DNA of 64,000 bases. Origin: Gibbula magus. Taxonomy: Eukaryota; Mollusca; Gastropoda; Trochida; Trochidae. Shown piece after piece: positions 1 to 12,260 of this stretch (positions within the stretch are counted from its first letter, which is position 1; each line of letters begins with the position of its first letter). The notes beneath the pieces are model-generated. The model did no database searches, had not been told where the DNA came from, and saw only the letters and a list, made by a program, of their open reading frames with translations. Both the position numbers and the translations under genes were made by a program. Location: positions 26,091,457 through 26,155,456 of the forward strand of contig OW388290.1 of the NCBI GenBank assembly GCA_936450465.1, in the 5' to 3' direction.

Positions 1-251
1 ATGAGTTCCTTACACGGGTGTTCAGAATGTATATCAGACCGATTATTATATTATTATATATATAACCATATGATGTATATATTAATATTAGCAATATGAT
101 AATTAATATAGCAAACTCGCCTATTATCAAAAGACTATAAACATCTTAATTAACTAAAAGATTGTATTACTCAACCAATTTAACCTAATATCCAAAATAC
201 TCAAAAACCCTAAATTAAGACTTTAAAAAATAAATGTGTAAAATAACCCAC

Positions 252-513
252 CTAATATCCAAAATACTATACAGATCTGAACATGAGTGATGAGTGTGCT
301 GGCTGGGCGGAGAGTTTCCTTCAGGAGAATATTGACGCGCTCCTCCGGGGGGATATGGGCGTGTTTAGAGTCGGACAGCTCCTCGGTAGAGGTGATGCTC
401 TCCCCAGACTCGGTGATGCGGAACGTGGCTGCAGCCAGCAGGATGAGGAAGCAGATATGAGACGTGGTGTGAGTGATGAACTTGGTCACTGGACACCGCA
501 TGATGCGGCCGAA
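252..513 (-). CDS. TRPC-family channel, coding exon 5 (S1, S1-S2 loop, start of S2)
   Basis: Fifth coding exon of the TRPC3/6/7-like cation channel, residues 380-466 of my model plus one base of the next codon. It opens with FGRIMRCPVTKFITHTTS, matching the family's segment before and into S1. S1 follows (FITHTTSHICFLILLAAATF), then a hydrophilic extracellular loop of about 40 residues rich in S/T/E, then the start of S2 ending in CIVFWILG, which fits the family's VWVLG. The acceptor is TATAATTTCAG at 514-515 and reads phase 0 from exon 4. The donor is G|GTGGGT at 251-246 and leaves phase 1. The 3' continuation (rest of S2 to S6, pore, TRP box) is outside the window. The exon's first 13 codons and its acceptor are repeated in tandem just upstream. 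Family assignment is firm; the donor is chosen by homology and consensus. Confidence 0.85.
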
Positions 514-1105
514 CTGAAATTATAGGATAGATAGATAAAGAGTAAGACCTAATGGACACATATTATGTATTAGGAGTTTGGTGATGAACTTGGTCACTGG
601 ACACCGCATGATGCGGCCGAACTGAAATTATAGGATAGATAGATAAAGAGTAAGACCTAATGGACACATATTATGTATTAGGAGTTTGGTGATGAACTTG
701 GCCACTGGACACCGCATGATGCGGCCGAACTGAAATTATAGGATAGATAGATAAAGAGTAAGACCTAATGGACACATATTATGTATTAGGAGTTTGGTGA
801 TGAACTTGGTCACTGGACACCGCATGATGCGGCCGAACTGAAATTATAGGCTAGATAGATAAAGAGTAAGACCTAATGGACACATATTATGTATTAGGAG
901 TTTGGTGATGAACTTGGTCACTGGACACAGTATGATGCGGCAGAACTGAAATTATAGGATTGATAGATACAAACTTTTTGTTTCTATTTTGTGTCAGGAG
1001 TTGGTGATAAACCTGGTCACTGGACACCACATGATGCGACCGAACTGAACTTGTAGGATTGAAAGATAACGACTTTCTGTTTCTTTTAGGTATTAACAAT
1101 AGTGT
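475..1105 (-). repeat. 108-bp tandem array duplicating the exon 5 splice acceptor and exon start
   Basis: The sequence gatgaacttggtcactgg recurs at 475, 583, 691, 799 and 907, an exact 108-bp spacing, with a diverged copy at 1006 (99-bp spacing) and a remnant up to about 1105. Read on the minus strand, each unit holds a pyrimidine-rich tract, TTTCAG (GTTCAG in the 1006 copy), and the codons FGRIMRCPVTKFI. The leftmost copy is the real exon start. Copies at 583, 691 and 799 differ by single bases, so the expansion is recent or homogenised. After the shared codons, units 2 onward read into an in-frame TAA next to the following acceptor, so using a distal acceptor would truncate the protein. Confidence 0.93.
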
Positions 1106-1362
1106 ATTCGAACTGAAGCAAAGCAAGTAGCTGGTAGTATCTTAGCCTTGAAGTTAGTCAAGAGAGTTCAGTATGGTCACTGGTCTACTCATAATAAGAC
1201 CAACATGTGCAAGGCCTACAAGAACAACACGTTATATGACGTCGGTTATCATGAATCATTATCACGAAAACAAAAGTAAACTTAAAGCCTCAGAAGCTAT
1301 ACTCTTTATGGAAGCTAACAAGTAATTTCTCATGATATGCACAAATTTGATAACGTAAATAG

Positions 1363-1478
1363 AGACTATTTCATTGTTTTTGCCGAATATCATTTCTATC
1401 TCATCGAGTGAAAATGTCACTTTCTCACTCCACTCGATGAGATAGAAATGATATTCGGCAAAAACAATGAAATAGTCT
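1363..1478. repeat. Foldback element, perfect 48-bp arms
   Basis: Bases 1363-1410 and 1431-1478 are perfect reverse complements around a 20-base loop. A short extension (taaatag) continues outside both arms, offset by a 2-base insertion on the left. No coding sequence and no clear target-site duplication. The perfect arms suggest a young foldback or MITE insertion, or strong selection on the hairpin; youth is likelier. Confidence 0.9.
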
Positions 1479-2022
1479 ATTTATTATATAACTTTAATCT
1501 GCATAAACAATTAAAAAGTGACATTGAAAGGTATATATATATTGTCATAATCCCCGCTATAGTTCACGGTAAGTGCAGTGAGAAAATAATTCGACTGAAA
1601 TAAGTCGATATAAAACAGGACAATGTTTTACAAAAATAAATCTGTTGTGAATGTGTATAAATTGAAGACCAATAAAATTTTGCGGTACCATCTAGTCAAG
1701 TGGATATTTCTAAGACATTGAAGAACGCAAGTTTTGTCGTTATTTCAAACGCGAAGTGATACAAAGAGTGACGTTCAATGTGTCTGTTACATACCTCTCG
1801 ACTCGCCAAGTTTTCACGAATAAAACTACTATGCAACATATCAACAATAAATGAAGATCAGAATGTTATGTAATATGGGATGAGATATTAACACCACTAA
1901 AGGTCAACAGTCATTGACTGAAACAGCAAAACATTGTCGTTCACCGTAAGACGTGGAAAGCAAGGGAGGTAATCACATTTCAAATGGAGATACTTTTATT
2001 TCAAAGGGAGGCAATCCTGAAA

Positions 2023-2072
2023 ATATTTCACTTCAGTGAAAATATTACTTATATTTTCACTGCAGTGAAAAT
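2023..2072. repeat. Paired TTTCACTGCAGTGAAAA-type palindromes
   Basis: A perfect 20-bp palindrome, attttcactgcagtgaaaat, lies at 2053-2072, preceded at 2023-2044 by an imperfect version with CTTCAG at its centre. The gtgaaaatgt-cac wording also occurs in the loop of the 1363-1478 hairpin, so these may be parts of one repeat family. Confidence 0.6.
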
Positions 2073-2270
2073 GTGACTTTCTACTGCTTATGTGCAAATA
2101 TGAATTATATTTTCATCATATAATCACATAATTCATTGCTAGTTATATAATAATAAATCTAATCACCTATTACCACAGCAATATCGCCTTTTTACCCATT
2201 GCCGTCACCGTTATACATGTCAACTACCTGTTCCCATATGTTCAGTCAATTCGTCTAAGGCTACACTTAT

Positions 2271-3734
2271 TAGGTCTTCAAGACGAATGTCTGAAGACCT
2301 TCTGTTATTATCGTGTTTTTCTTTCTTATTATTATTATTATTCCGACGATTTTGTTCCATGTTTTCCCGTAAAACTGCTGGTCCGATCTGCATGAAATTT
2401 TCAGGGATTATAGCCCGTGTCCTAACTTAGATTTTGTCGAGCCATTTTTTTTAATTTCGTCCTGGTTCTTGAGTTATCTCCCCTTGAAGTTGAAACTTCA
2501 AACCTCAATAGCTCGAAAACGATTCAAGATATTTTCATAAAACTTTCACCAAAATGTGGGCAACAACATTCCCCATCGATTAGGCTTATAGCGGTTTTCG
2601 GCCGTAATAATAGATTTTTTGCTATTTCACAAAAACTGAAAATTTGGTGAACTTTCGCGAGTTTGAGGGTACGCGTCTTCAAAAATCTTCTCCTAAATAA
2701 CGGCAATACATAGAGCATCATGCAATAGCTCATTTGAAAGCTGAAAGAATGTAGTTTAAAGGAACCCCCCAAACCGTTGGTCTATTTTGAACGGTTAACG
2801 AGGTACAGCCATTTGAAAAATGAACTTTTTAAAAATACATTCTTTAGGGCTCGCATTCAAAGTGACATAACTCTGTTGGGAATCAACTTATGTCAAAGTT
2901 ACTTAGTTCAATCTCTTTCTTATGAATAGTTTTGAAATTCCATAACATATCATTATCATATAAAAGTTATTAGTTTGGGCATAATTTGAGCATATTCCCA
3001 AAACAGTGAAATATTTTGATTTTGAGACTTTTTGAGGTGTTTATCCTTTGGGGAATTATTGATCATGAACCACTGAAGATAGGAAGACTTTAAATAGATC
3101 ATGATGATGTAGAAACGTCATTTATTAAGGACAATCTTTTTCAAGCTCGTATCTGTCATAGTTTTTTTGTGACAAGTCATAGAAGTTTGCCATTTTTAAA
3201 AAATCGCAATTTTAATCAAACTTCAAAGGATCATAACTGCTTTACTTCTTCTGCTATTGAAGTTTTACATACACCTACGTATGCACAATTTCAAGAAGAA
3301 CAACTTTTATGTTGACCGCTTTCATCACAAAGTTGATAGTTAAGCCTCAAAGATCGCAGGCGATGTCTAGGGGTCCAAATTTAAGCATTTCTGACTATTT
3401 TCTTGAATATTCAGAACAGCATAACGCATTTATTATGTATGCAATCTAACTGATGATTACATCTTCTTAAGTGGAAATTAAAGCACAACATTTTCTATGT
3501 TGCACCTTAATATGGAAATATTAACCATTTTGTCTTAATCGTGAGAAATGTAATGTAGGGGTTCATTAATATGTGATTTTTCCGTTTTCAGAGGGGTACC
3601 TTCTTTGGAGAATTTTTGTAAAAAAACTACTGAATATAGAGACATGTTTGATAGCTCATTTTAAAGCAGAGAAACTGGCGAATAACTGAGAGTCCAACAT
3701 GGAGTTGAAGGTCAAGCAGAAGTCTTGAAGACCT
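2271..3734. mobile_element. Putative non-autonomous DNA transposon, short TIRs
   Basis: About 1.46 kb bounded by inverted TAGGTCTTCAAGAC (left, from 2271) and GTCTTGAAGACCTA (right, to 3734), with TA on both outer sides as a possible target duplication. The left end carries a second gtctgaagacc just inside, which makes a small terminal hairpin, then a TTA microsatellite (about 2328-2343). There is no transposase-like open frame; the interior is AT-rich with stops in all frames. Class is unknown; a Tc1/mariner-like or other TA-targeting element would fit. Confidence 0.55.
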
Positions 3735-6700
3735 AAGTATTGACGCGTCAATCCTAGTTATTAGTTGCACCATATCCAGTAGTCACCCTTGTGCATCCGG
3801 TGCTTGGCATGGATGATTCCCACTTTGTGTGGATGTTAGTGATATCACATATTGATGTCAGTCGTGCAAACTTTTAACACACCCATTAGAGGGATGGTAT
3901 AAGGCATTTATTTTTATGGTACTTCTTACCGCTTCAAAAGTAATCGGAACTGCGTATATATACTTAACAATATTTATTGCGAACATGACAAATGGGTCTC
4001 TAACTTTCCAACAGTTTATCGTTGTAATGGACAGTGATTTATTTTAGAGAGTTACTAAATGGAAAAAGGTTATGATGTTCCTTCAGAGAGGTCGATATTT
4101 TGGATGACATATCGAAGGATGCAAAGGCAACGATCAAAATACAGCCTCACTAAACTTCACTACTTTAAATAGGCCAGTGTTTCGAATGGAATCTTTGTTA
4201 ACCGATTACACTGAATAATACCTGTTATAAGTGAGGCCATTATGCAAGGTAAATCTATTCATACATCTCTACGTATTAGATACTTCTATACATCTGCCTT
4301 CGAGATATAAAGACTTTATTAACCTGCATTTAATACTTTAACTTATTCATCAACAAAGAATGTGTGTATATGCCGTATGCAGCATGACATAAAATCAAAA
4401 TCAATCAGTGACGTTAGTTAGTAAATCGATCGTAAGAGATATTTCTGAAACATTGGGTCAATAAAATAAAAGTAGGAAGCCATTAGGGAAACTGGTGTAA
4501 AATATTTAAAAAATCCCACATAAGATGAAAATATATAATTAGAACAAAATCAACACGTTATAAAATGGTTTGAAATTCACAATTACGACATGAGAACTAA
4601 TAGACACAGTGATCACGTTAGTATAGAAAGAATATCAGTTCATCAGGCAAGTGCCAGAGTTCCGTCCTGAAGTTAAACTGCGTATCGATCTTGCCTCTAC
4701 AAGACAACAATGATACCACAGTGGGACAGAACATTCACGGAGAGGAACCGAACAATCTCAACCCCTATCTCACCGCTATTGACATATGATGAATGCTTCA
4801 AATTGAAGAAAGTCTTTAAATTAGCTTTGGAGATTGAACTTTAAGATACGAATAGATTTGATTTTGTCCGCACTGACTGGAGAACAAGAGTTTAAACTAA
4901 AGCACGAGGATGTGAGGTGTAGCATCAGAGGGAGATTAAGCATCTTCCAGAAACAGGATCTGAACAGTTCATCATCACGACAACCTTAAAACGCTATCGG
5001 AATAGAATTGGATTTATGGGTCTTTAGGGTGCAAAAAGAAGTGGTTATTTTCCATTCTCAGAGCTCCACAGGAGGACAACGAGGCCAACTGAAAATCGTA
5101 GTGTAGAACTGTCAGAATAAATTCAAACTAATTCTCCTAAATATCTCGTCCCGAGGTTTTGGCTACTCTACCAGTTGATTAGCCACGCTTGCCGCTATGG
5201 GGACCAGATTTCTCTTGACATAGCAAATACACTACTGAATACATGCATGCTGGATTAGTGAAGTAGGCATCCAATACTACTGATGCTTCCGCCAGTGTTA
5301 TTTGATTAGGAACACATGATAAATGATTGATTGAAATTTCATGCATCGATTCAGTTATTGTAATCAGCTTGAAATCAAACTTAATAAGTTTCAGTGTTTG
5401 CATATTTCATCAATAATCTGCACGGTATTGGCGATTTGCAACAATTTATGTTCAGAAAATATGAATTTTGGAAAAGATCCCAACGGAAGGCATATATATT
5501 TGATAACGGAAACTTTGGTGGAACTAATATTCAAGTTGATAAAGATCAAACGTGTATACATATATGATATAGATGAATTCTCGCAAAAATCAAATAAACG
5601 ATATTTCTGCCAACCGTTACCTACTTTTCTATTAGATTATTTACTTTACTAATGTTCGCGGTAAAATGTCAAAATGTAAGAGTTTGATAAATTTACAAAG
5701 GAAGTTTCAGAAGAGATAGATTTAATACGATCGTAAGATTCCACAATCATTAATCTTATATCGAAAAACTTTTAATACGTCTTGATACACAGACAAATTT
5801 CAATGAAGTTATCAGAGAAGTTCAGACGTTGTCGCTCTTCGTATATAACACTCTTTCTAATAAATGTATTGTAGTACAAAGGTATTCCGTTGAGAAATGT
5901 CAAAAGCAGTTTCGGTTTAACACTTAACCAGGAACTACAGTTAGAGAAGACATCGTTAAAACCCCGGATTACGACATGTAACTGTAGGTCCAATCTCCCC
6001 ATGTGATCTGCACTGAGTAACAACGTATTGAAAATCTTAGTCTGGTCCATCTGACAACTTAAACCGTTCTCACAGGAGCGTTAAGCATTGAAGTCGTCTT
6101 CCTGCCGTGATAAAGCACGGATTCATCTGCGTAACGTGTTTCTGAAGGCATATGCGATTGGGATAGACACTGGAATGGCAGCTAGAGAGATATAAATAGT
6201 GCAAAGGTAGAGTCAATGATGTGATTCGTCTACGTAATTATTGCTAACGGGCTAGGGGAGCAAGGTGGGGTGGTCCTCGACGGATATTATTGTGTTAGAT
6301 CCAAATGATGTCTGCCTAAAATACATATCGACAGTCGTAGAACAATCGTAAGCAGAGATCAAACGAGATTATTCCATGAAATGCTCGTTCCATTGCCATA
6401 TAAATCAGACGCTTTCTTAGAACGGTCATTGGGGAGAAGTGCATTCAAGTATCCGCTCGCATCAGCATCAGTGTTATATATAGATTATATACCGCTGGTT
6501 TTGCATCACGTCACTTTGCATGACTTAGTAATGTTTACAAATGAGAAGCATGGTAACTACATTCGGATGCCAGAGTTGCTTTCAATCCGTCGTAGGTTCG
6601 CGTAGATCATATTTGGAGAGAAGCAGTCAATTGACCTGGGTCTATTTGTACAGAGCTTCCTTAGACTCGTTAAACAATGGTCAAAGGGCGTTTCGCTTGT

Positions 6701-7475
6701 AGTACTGAGTCCTGTAGTTTTAATTGACTGGCGTACAACAAGATAAAGAGTTAACTCTCTGCTTCCAGTGTCCATCATTTTAAGGGTAACACTGACCATC
6801 ATGTACTTTACTTTTGTCCGAAACTGTATCGATGAATCACTGATGACATATGATATTGCAGAATGCAACGTTCAATAGAACTGTAACCATCCTTTACAGC
6901 CTGCTCTCACGTAACGAAGAATATTATCTAATTGCCAGCGAAACATTGATACGGGGACGTTATGTTTGAAGACTATCGAGCTCCTGTCGGAACATTCGTG
7001 TTGTATCTGATAATGCAGCTTCTAAATCAGGCGCGGATTTCATATGGAGATATGATACAATATCAAAGACATTCTAGGATTTCAAATTGCGTGCAGTGTT
7101 TGTTGATAATGTTATGATTATTGAATTATTGACGGAGTTTTCTAAAACAAGGAAACCATTGTATGGAGCAAAAGCAATCTGGTGGCTACAACAACTCGCA
7201 TCCTTGAAAAAAATGTCTTCGCTGAAAAAAGAGTTCAATGTTAAATTTACATTGATGCTTCATACACAAATCAATCGATTGTAACCATTGGAAACATTTT
7301 CTTTCAGATAAACATCTTAACTGTCATAAACATGAATATGTAATTTAAGTATTTATAAAAGGAGTCCAAATTTCTTTTGCTATCTTCTTTATGATAGTCG
7401 AGGTCTTGGAATAATGACCGGCAATGCATTATTTTGTTGAAGTATTTAACATGGGAAACCGTCAGGATGTCTTAC

Positions 7476-7745
7476 GAAATGAAGGCGAAATTACAATCAG
7501 TAGATTTATAAAATGAGGGCGAAATTACAATCAGTCAATTTTATAAAATGAAGGCGAAATTACAATCAAGATATCTTTTATAATGAAGGTGAAATTCCAA
7601 TCAGGACATATATGGAAACGAAGCCGAAATTATAATCAATACATTTTATGAAATGGATGCGAAATTACAATCAGGACAGTTTATTAAACGAAGGAGAACT
7701 GACAAGCAAAACATTTTAAGAAACAAAGGCGATATTACAAACAGC
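7476..7745. repeat. Minisatellite, about 35 bp, eight copies
   Basis: The core gcgaaattacaatca, with drift, recurs at about 7484, 7519, 7554, 7589, 7623, 7659, 7693 and 7729, a spacing of 34-36 bases. Later copies are more diverged. No coding content. Confidence 0.85.
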
Positions 7746-8814
7746 ACAAGTCAAAGTCAGATCAGCCCTTTGAAAGATATTCCGTCAGTGCATTTGTAAA
7801 ATTAAATGCCAATCAAACCATTATTGTTATACAGTCTCAAATAATCTTTCTTCGTGCATTTGTCAACGAGTGATGCATCCAATGAATATTCGTTTCAGAA
7901 CTACATGTAGTCCCAGCTCAACTTTTTGAGAAAAAAATCCCAGAAACAATAACCACAAAAGCAAAGCTTGGAAGAGGTTTACTGGAGACAATGGCGTATC
8001 AATGGCCGAACGTCTAATTACGATCGATTGTGACATTCGCAGTCATGTGATATCGATTAATGTAAAGATGTGGGTCAAATTGTTTGTTAATAGTGACCCA
8101 CCAATAGTAGGAATACTAATCAAGATGACGACCATTACTGGCTGAACATCATGTTCGGTAGCAAGAGATACTTTCTGTACTAGTACTAGAGAGTTTCTGA
8201 AATATCATGGTCGGATAGTGCTTGTGTAAAGAGCTTGATTTAAAGAAATATTTCAATCTTAAATATAGGACAGTGGAATCACATTGTTTCGACGACAACT
8301 TCTCTTTTCTGTGTTATTCTCAACATGTAAGGAGTCATTGAAAACATGAAAACTCCATCAGGACCTGTCCTAATTGGATTTAACGCCATTCCTAATACTT
8401 CATGAAACCTATCATGGCATTTAAAAAAAACCCTATGTAAATGAATAGACTAAAGACCCTTTACAATTCATTTCAATCGCAAAAATATACGACATTATAA
8501 TCTAACTAACTGCCTTGGAACAACTGAAAAACTGAACTGAAAATTTTAGTGGATTTCTGAAGTTATCTTTTTCGAACTTTCCAAATTTTAATTTCCTGAA
8601 TATCTTGAATATTTTTACTTAACATCATGGTCCTCGTTTAATGGCTGAAATTGAGCATGCGTAAAACAATCCATGGGATGGACTGTCATTGAAATGGAAG
8701 GTCACGTCGACACAACCTACTCTGACAGTGTCCATAGATGTCCAGGGAATTGATTTCATTAACAAATTTATACTCAGAGAACTCATGTAATATATCATAG
8801 AAGAGGTCACTCAC

Positions 8815-8982
8815 CTTGATGTTAGGCGCGAAGACGTATGCTATACACATAAATGGAATGGCAGGAAGAAAGAGGATGAGATAGATGAGTTTACGGAACC
8901 AGCCCAGCGACTGAAGGAAGCCCATCTCAGACCCGTACCAGATGCTCGTCATATGTTGCTGGCAGTTCGGGTGTGCCACAAA
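8815..8982 (-). CDS. TRPC-family channel, coding exon 4 (pre-S1 region)
   Basis: A 168-bp exon coding 56 residues (324-379 of the model). It begins with FVAHPNCQQHMTSIWY, a near-copy of the conserved FVAHPNCQQ-L-IWY block of TRPC3/6/7 that closes the TRP_2 region, and ends with the hydrophobic pre-S1 stretch KLIYLILFLPAIPFMCIAYVFAP. Acceptor: ATGTATGTTTCAG at 8984-8983. Donor: AAG|GTGAGT at 8814. It joins exon 3 (EEKK|FVAHPN) and exon 5 (NIK|FGRIM) in phase 0. The known join in relatives (KYEVKKFVAHPNCQQ) runs across the same boundary, which makes this exon very secure. Confidence 0.93.
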
Positions 8983-9889
8983 CTGAAACATACATTGTAC
9001 AGTCATATAGAACATCATAAATGGGCACCAGTGTCATATCACTTGTTTCAACGAGGACTAGAAGAAACATCACATCAAAGCATTTTGTCTTCCTAAATAT
9101 ACACCTCGGCATGATTGTAAGGTACATGTACATTCCATTGTGGAAGAATGCAAAGAAAAGCGCTAACGATTGTGTATGTGATGGTTCTCATAAACATTTG
9201 TTGATATTAACAACACATCCAAAACACTCACCCACTACATCATCCTACTAACAAATAAACCTTAGACAGCTAATCAGTTTTACATACATATATTTTGCTA
9301 ATATAGGGAGGGGTCTTGGTTTAACTTTTGTCAGCATTACTAACAGGCCTTATAACGGAATCAACCATCGGATAACTAAATTGTGAATAATTAACTTTAG
9401 TCACGACGAATGGACCAAAATACGATAATACGATAAAATTAGTTACTGTCATTTGACTTTTACATTTATTAGTACTGCAGCAATACACTAACAACTGACT
9501 CTGATAATGGCAACAAGGCAAAGAAACACGCTTAACAAAGCATATGAGTATTTTATATAGAAGCTGATTTCGTAGTCTCTATTATTAGTTACATTCGACT
9601 TGGATTAGAAAGTCAGAACATCATACAATCTATACAAAAGCAACATGTATTTATCATATCTAATTTCTTTATTAGATACTTACATATGTATATGGCGCTG
9701 GGAGACAACATTGACAAGTAGGTTACTATTTGAGCATATGTGCATTCGACGTAATCTGGAAGTGGTTTACACCTTAAAGGTGAAGTTCTATCGGCAGCAT
9801 CCGTCATCTTGGATACTTGTCATTACGTGGAATGAAAACACGCTATATTTAACCCAATTTTAATATTTTAAAATAAAAAAACATATACA

Positions 9890-10200
9890 CAGATATAATA
9901 TTCACATAATAACACATAACGTATCACAGAACTAATAAACAATAGGCTGTTAGACCGTAGCAAAGTTTCCCCCACTCGCAGCGTCGATGAATGGTTTCAA
10001 TTGTCATTGTTCAACAAATGTGCACTTGTCTTTATTAAGTTGTGAAATGTAAAGTCATCAAAATATTACCTCCATCAATATATTCCAATTTGACTGTGTT
10101 TTAATCATGTATTAATAACGTATATGTGAAAACGAAAATATCCTTTCGTTTCCACAAAAAATACCCCGATAGAACCCTCCTATACCACACTCATTCACCA
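9890..10200. repeat. Dispersed repeat family 3, copy a
   Basis: Shares ordered blocks with 31790-32110: agaactaataa/aaaactaataa, cccactcgcagcgtcgatg/ctcactcgtagcgccgatg, ttaatcatgtattaata/attatcatgtattcata, and cctttcgtttccacaaaa/atatttcgtttccacaaaa. Similarity is diverged but collinear over about 300 bases. No coding capacity seen. Probably an old non-autonomous element; the ends are not defined. Confidence 0.6.
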
Positions 10201-10367
10201 CGGAATCATACCGATATTACACTACCGGGCAAATGAAACCCCTAGATATCTTAACAGATTTCGTAAGAACTGCAGATTTCTGCACAACATTTCGAAGATT
10301 CAGAAGCTGTTAGAAAATATTGGCGAATGTTTAAATCAGACCAGGGTAAGTGTTCAGTATTCGATAA

Positions 10368-10488
10368 CACAGGACAAAAAGTGATGGAATCCGCTTGCCG
10401 GATCGTGCCGGATTCTTCAGGATCCGTCAATATTATGGAGAATCCGGAAGGATCCGGCAAATGGATTCCACCACTTTCTGTACTGTGT
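10368..10488. repeat. Imperfect inverted repeat with stacked CCGGAT motifs
   Basis: Arms of about 50 bases fold back: the left side runs acaggacaaaaagtgatgga then atccgcttgccggatcgtgc, and the right side is its imperfect complement ending at tactgtgtaagtgtt. Each arm carries two CCGGAT/ATCCGG blocks, and a gatcc motif sits near the turn. Mismatches are scattered, so this is an older foldback than the 1363 hairpin. Confidence 0.75.
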
Positions 10489-11914
10489 AAGTGTTAAATC
10501 AGAGAAATGACATTAGAAACAGATTTACAAACACTCACGATCAACAAGGGACGTTATCGCATTACAATGGTGAATTACAAAGTGAATAAACCGAAAGTAA
10601 CAATATTCAATGGGTGTGGTATCCTTCAAAAGTATTGACTCGAAACACACTTTCTCCATGATTTCATGGGCTTGTCATATGCATTGGTGTTTCAGCATTA
10701 CTCGGAGGCCTACATTAATTATAATTTAGAAATTATATAAATTTACATTTTTCAAATAGTCATGAAGGCGTTTCTTTTGTCCGGCAGTGTATATCAAATT
10801 GTCAGCAATCCATAGCATCAGTTGTAAGATCACAGATCTCATTACACACAGGATGTGTTGTACCCATTTTTGTTCAGCTCTCTCATTTCCGAAAATAAAC
10901 AAAATTTAATATTGATTGCATGAGGGATGAATCGTAAAGTTATTTTCAATTGGGTGCCTTACAAATCAAAGTTTCCGCAATCAGCAACTAAAAAACGCGA
11001 AACTCAGCGAGAATTCTAACATGATATACAAACGGTTTTTGTTAAAAACAACATTGTCATTTCTACGTTGTTAAAAATATGTTATGCCAGACACGAATCA
11101 CACTTATGTATAAGATTCAACGATTTCAAATTTGTATTGTTGGGGGATTTGTAAAAGCTCTTAAGCAGATCGCAGTCATTTGAATACCGACCAATTATCG
11201 ACTTTTAGCAGCAAGATGTAACGCTAAGAAACAAGCCCAAGGGTGACAAATATGTTTTATCAGATAGACACCAACTCCTAATTCGCATCATTTATCCACG
11301 TTGAATAAAATTCTCCAAAATGTTTGATGTCAGCTTCAAACGCTAATAAGCAGGCAAGATTCAGACAGATGTTTTAAGTTGGCAAATTTCAACAATCCAA
11401 TACTGGTATCGAGGGCGTTCAAGGGGAGTATAAGTAACTACACGTTAATTGCTGTATTGTAACATCAAACGCTGCACCCAGACTGCAAGTTAGAGTGAGA
11501 TAAGCTGTTATATTGATAGGACTCCAGTTTGAACATATAATTACAACAGTTAGATGAAAAGTAGATTGCGACGCAAATGCTTCTGGAGGCCATCAGTCGA
11601 CAGTGTTCGTGTGTAATGATCATGTGTATTGTACTGGGGTTCTTTAACGCCGGATATAAAACAGTCAGTGATAGCAAGATGTCGGACAAATGTGTTGAAC
11701 AAAAAGGAAGTTTAGCATGTAAAGGTTTCGGTACTAATATAGAGACGATCTGGTGGGGGAACTATCTTGGTATCAGATGAAACGAACATGAGAAGGAAAC
11801 GAGATAAAAGCGTCCATTGATCACAGCCAAAAGGAGATCCCTTACAGAGATGCGACTCGGTCGACCATGTGAATCATCGTAGTGGGTATACACCCAGGGG
11901 CAAAAGTCAAACTA

Positions 11915-12260
11915 TTTTAATGGATAAAGGCGATCTTGATTGACTGTGATGAGGAATAATATCTTGAGAGATATACACAATTTCATTCATGACAGTATAT
12001 CATTTAATATTTTATGTTTGTTCAAGCACACGTAGGATGCTGTAATTGTTAAACGGTTATTGTTTACATAATGATGGTGTTTCAGGCAAAATTTATGAAA
12101 TGAGGAAATTATGTTAGCGCAAGATGCTGTCGGCATAATGTACCTTCTGAATTTTTAATAGGATGACATAAAACAGGCCAGAACCATATTTCCCTTTTCT
12201 ATCTCGCCTGATTAGGGAGATCTCAAACGACGACATCTTAAAAGTCGTATTATTCACATA
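11915..12260. repeat. Dispersed repeat family 2, copy a
   Basis: Collinear with 48425-48800. Shared landmarks in order: gagagatatacacaatttca versus aagagatatacaaaatttca, tgtttgttcaagcacac versus atttgttcaaacacaca, gtcggcataatgtacctt versus atcggcataatgtacctt, and atctcgcctgattag versus atctcgtctagttaa. The shared wording is too long and too ordered for chance. Ends and class are unknown. Confidence 0.7.

Larger units (their letters stand above)
514..8814 (-). other. TRPC intron 4
   Basis: Intron of about 8.3 kb between exons 4 and 5, donor AAG|GTGAGT at 8814 and acceptor TTTCAG at 514. Besides the acceptor array it holds a 48-bp-arm hairpin (1363-1478), two small palindromes near 2023-2072, a 1.46-kb TIR element (2271-3734) and a 35-bp minisatellite (7476-7745). 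I see nothing recognisable in about 3735-7475 or 7746-8814; open frames there are short and unlike known proteins. Confidence 0.8.

Noticed and set aside
489..490. Alternative exon 5 acceptor GTGTCCAG|TG
   Set aside because: It would break the phase from exon 4 and drop the FGRIMRCP block that matches the family; the acceptor at 514-515 is phase 0.
283..525. Plus-strand 80-codon frame over exon 5
   Set aside because: Shadow of the TRPC exon on the opposite strand; no homology.
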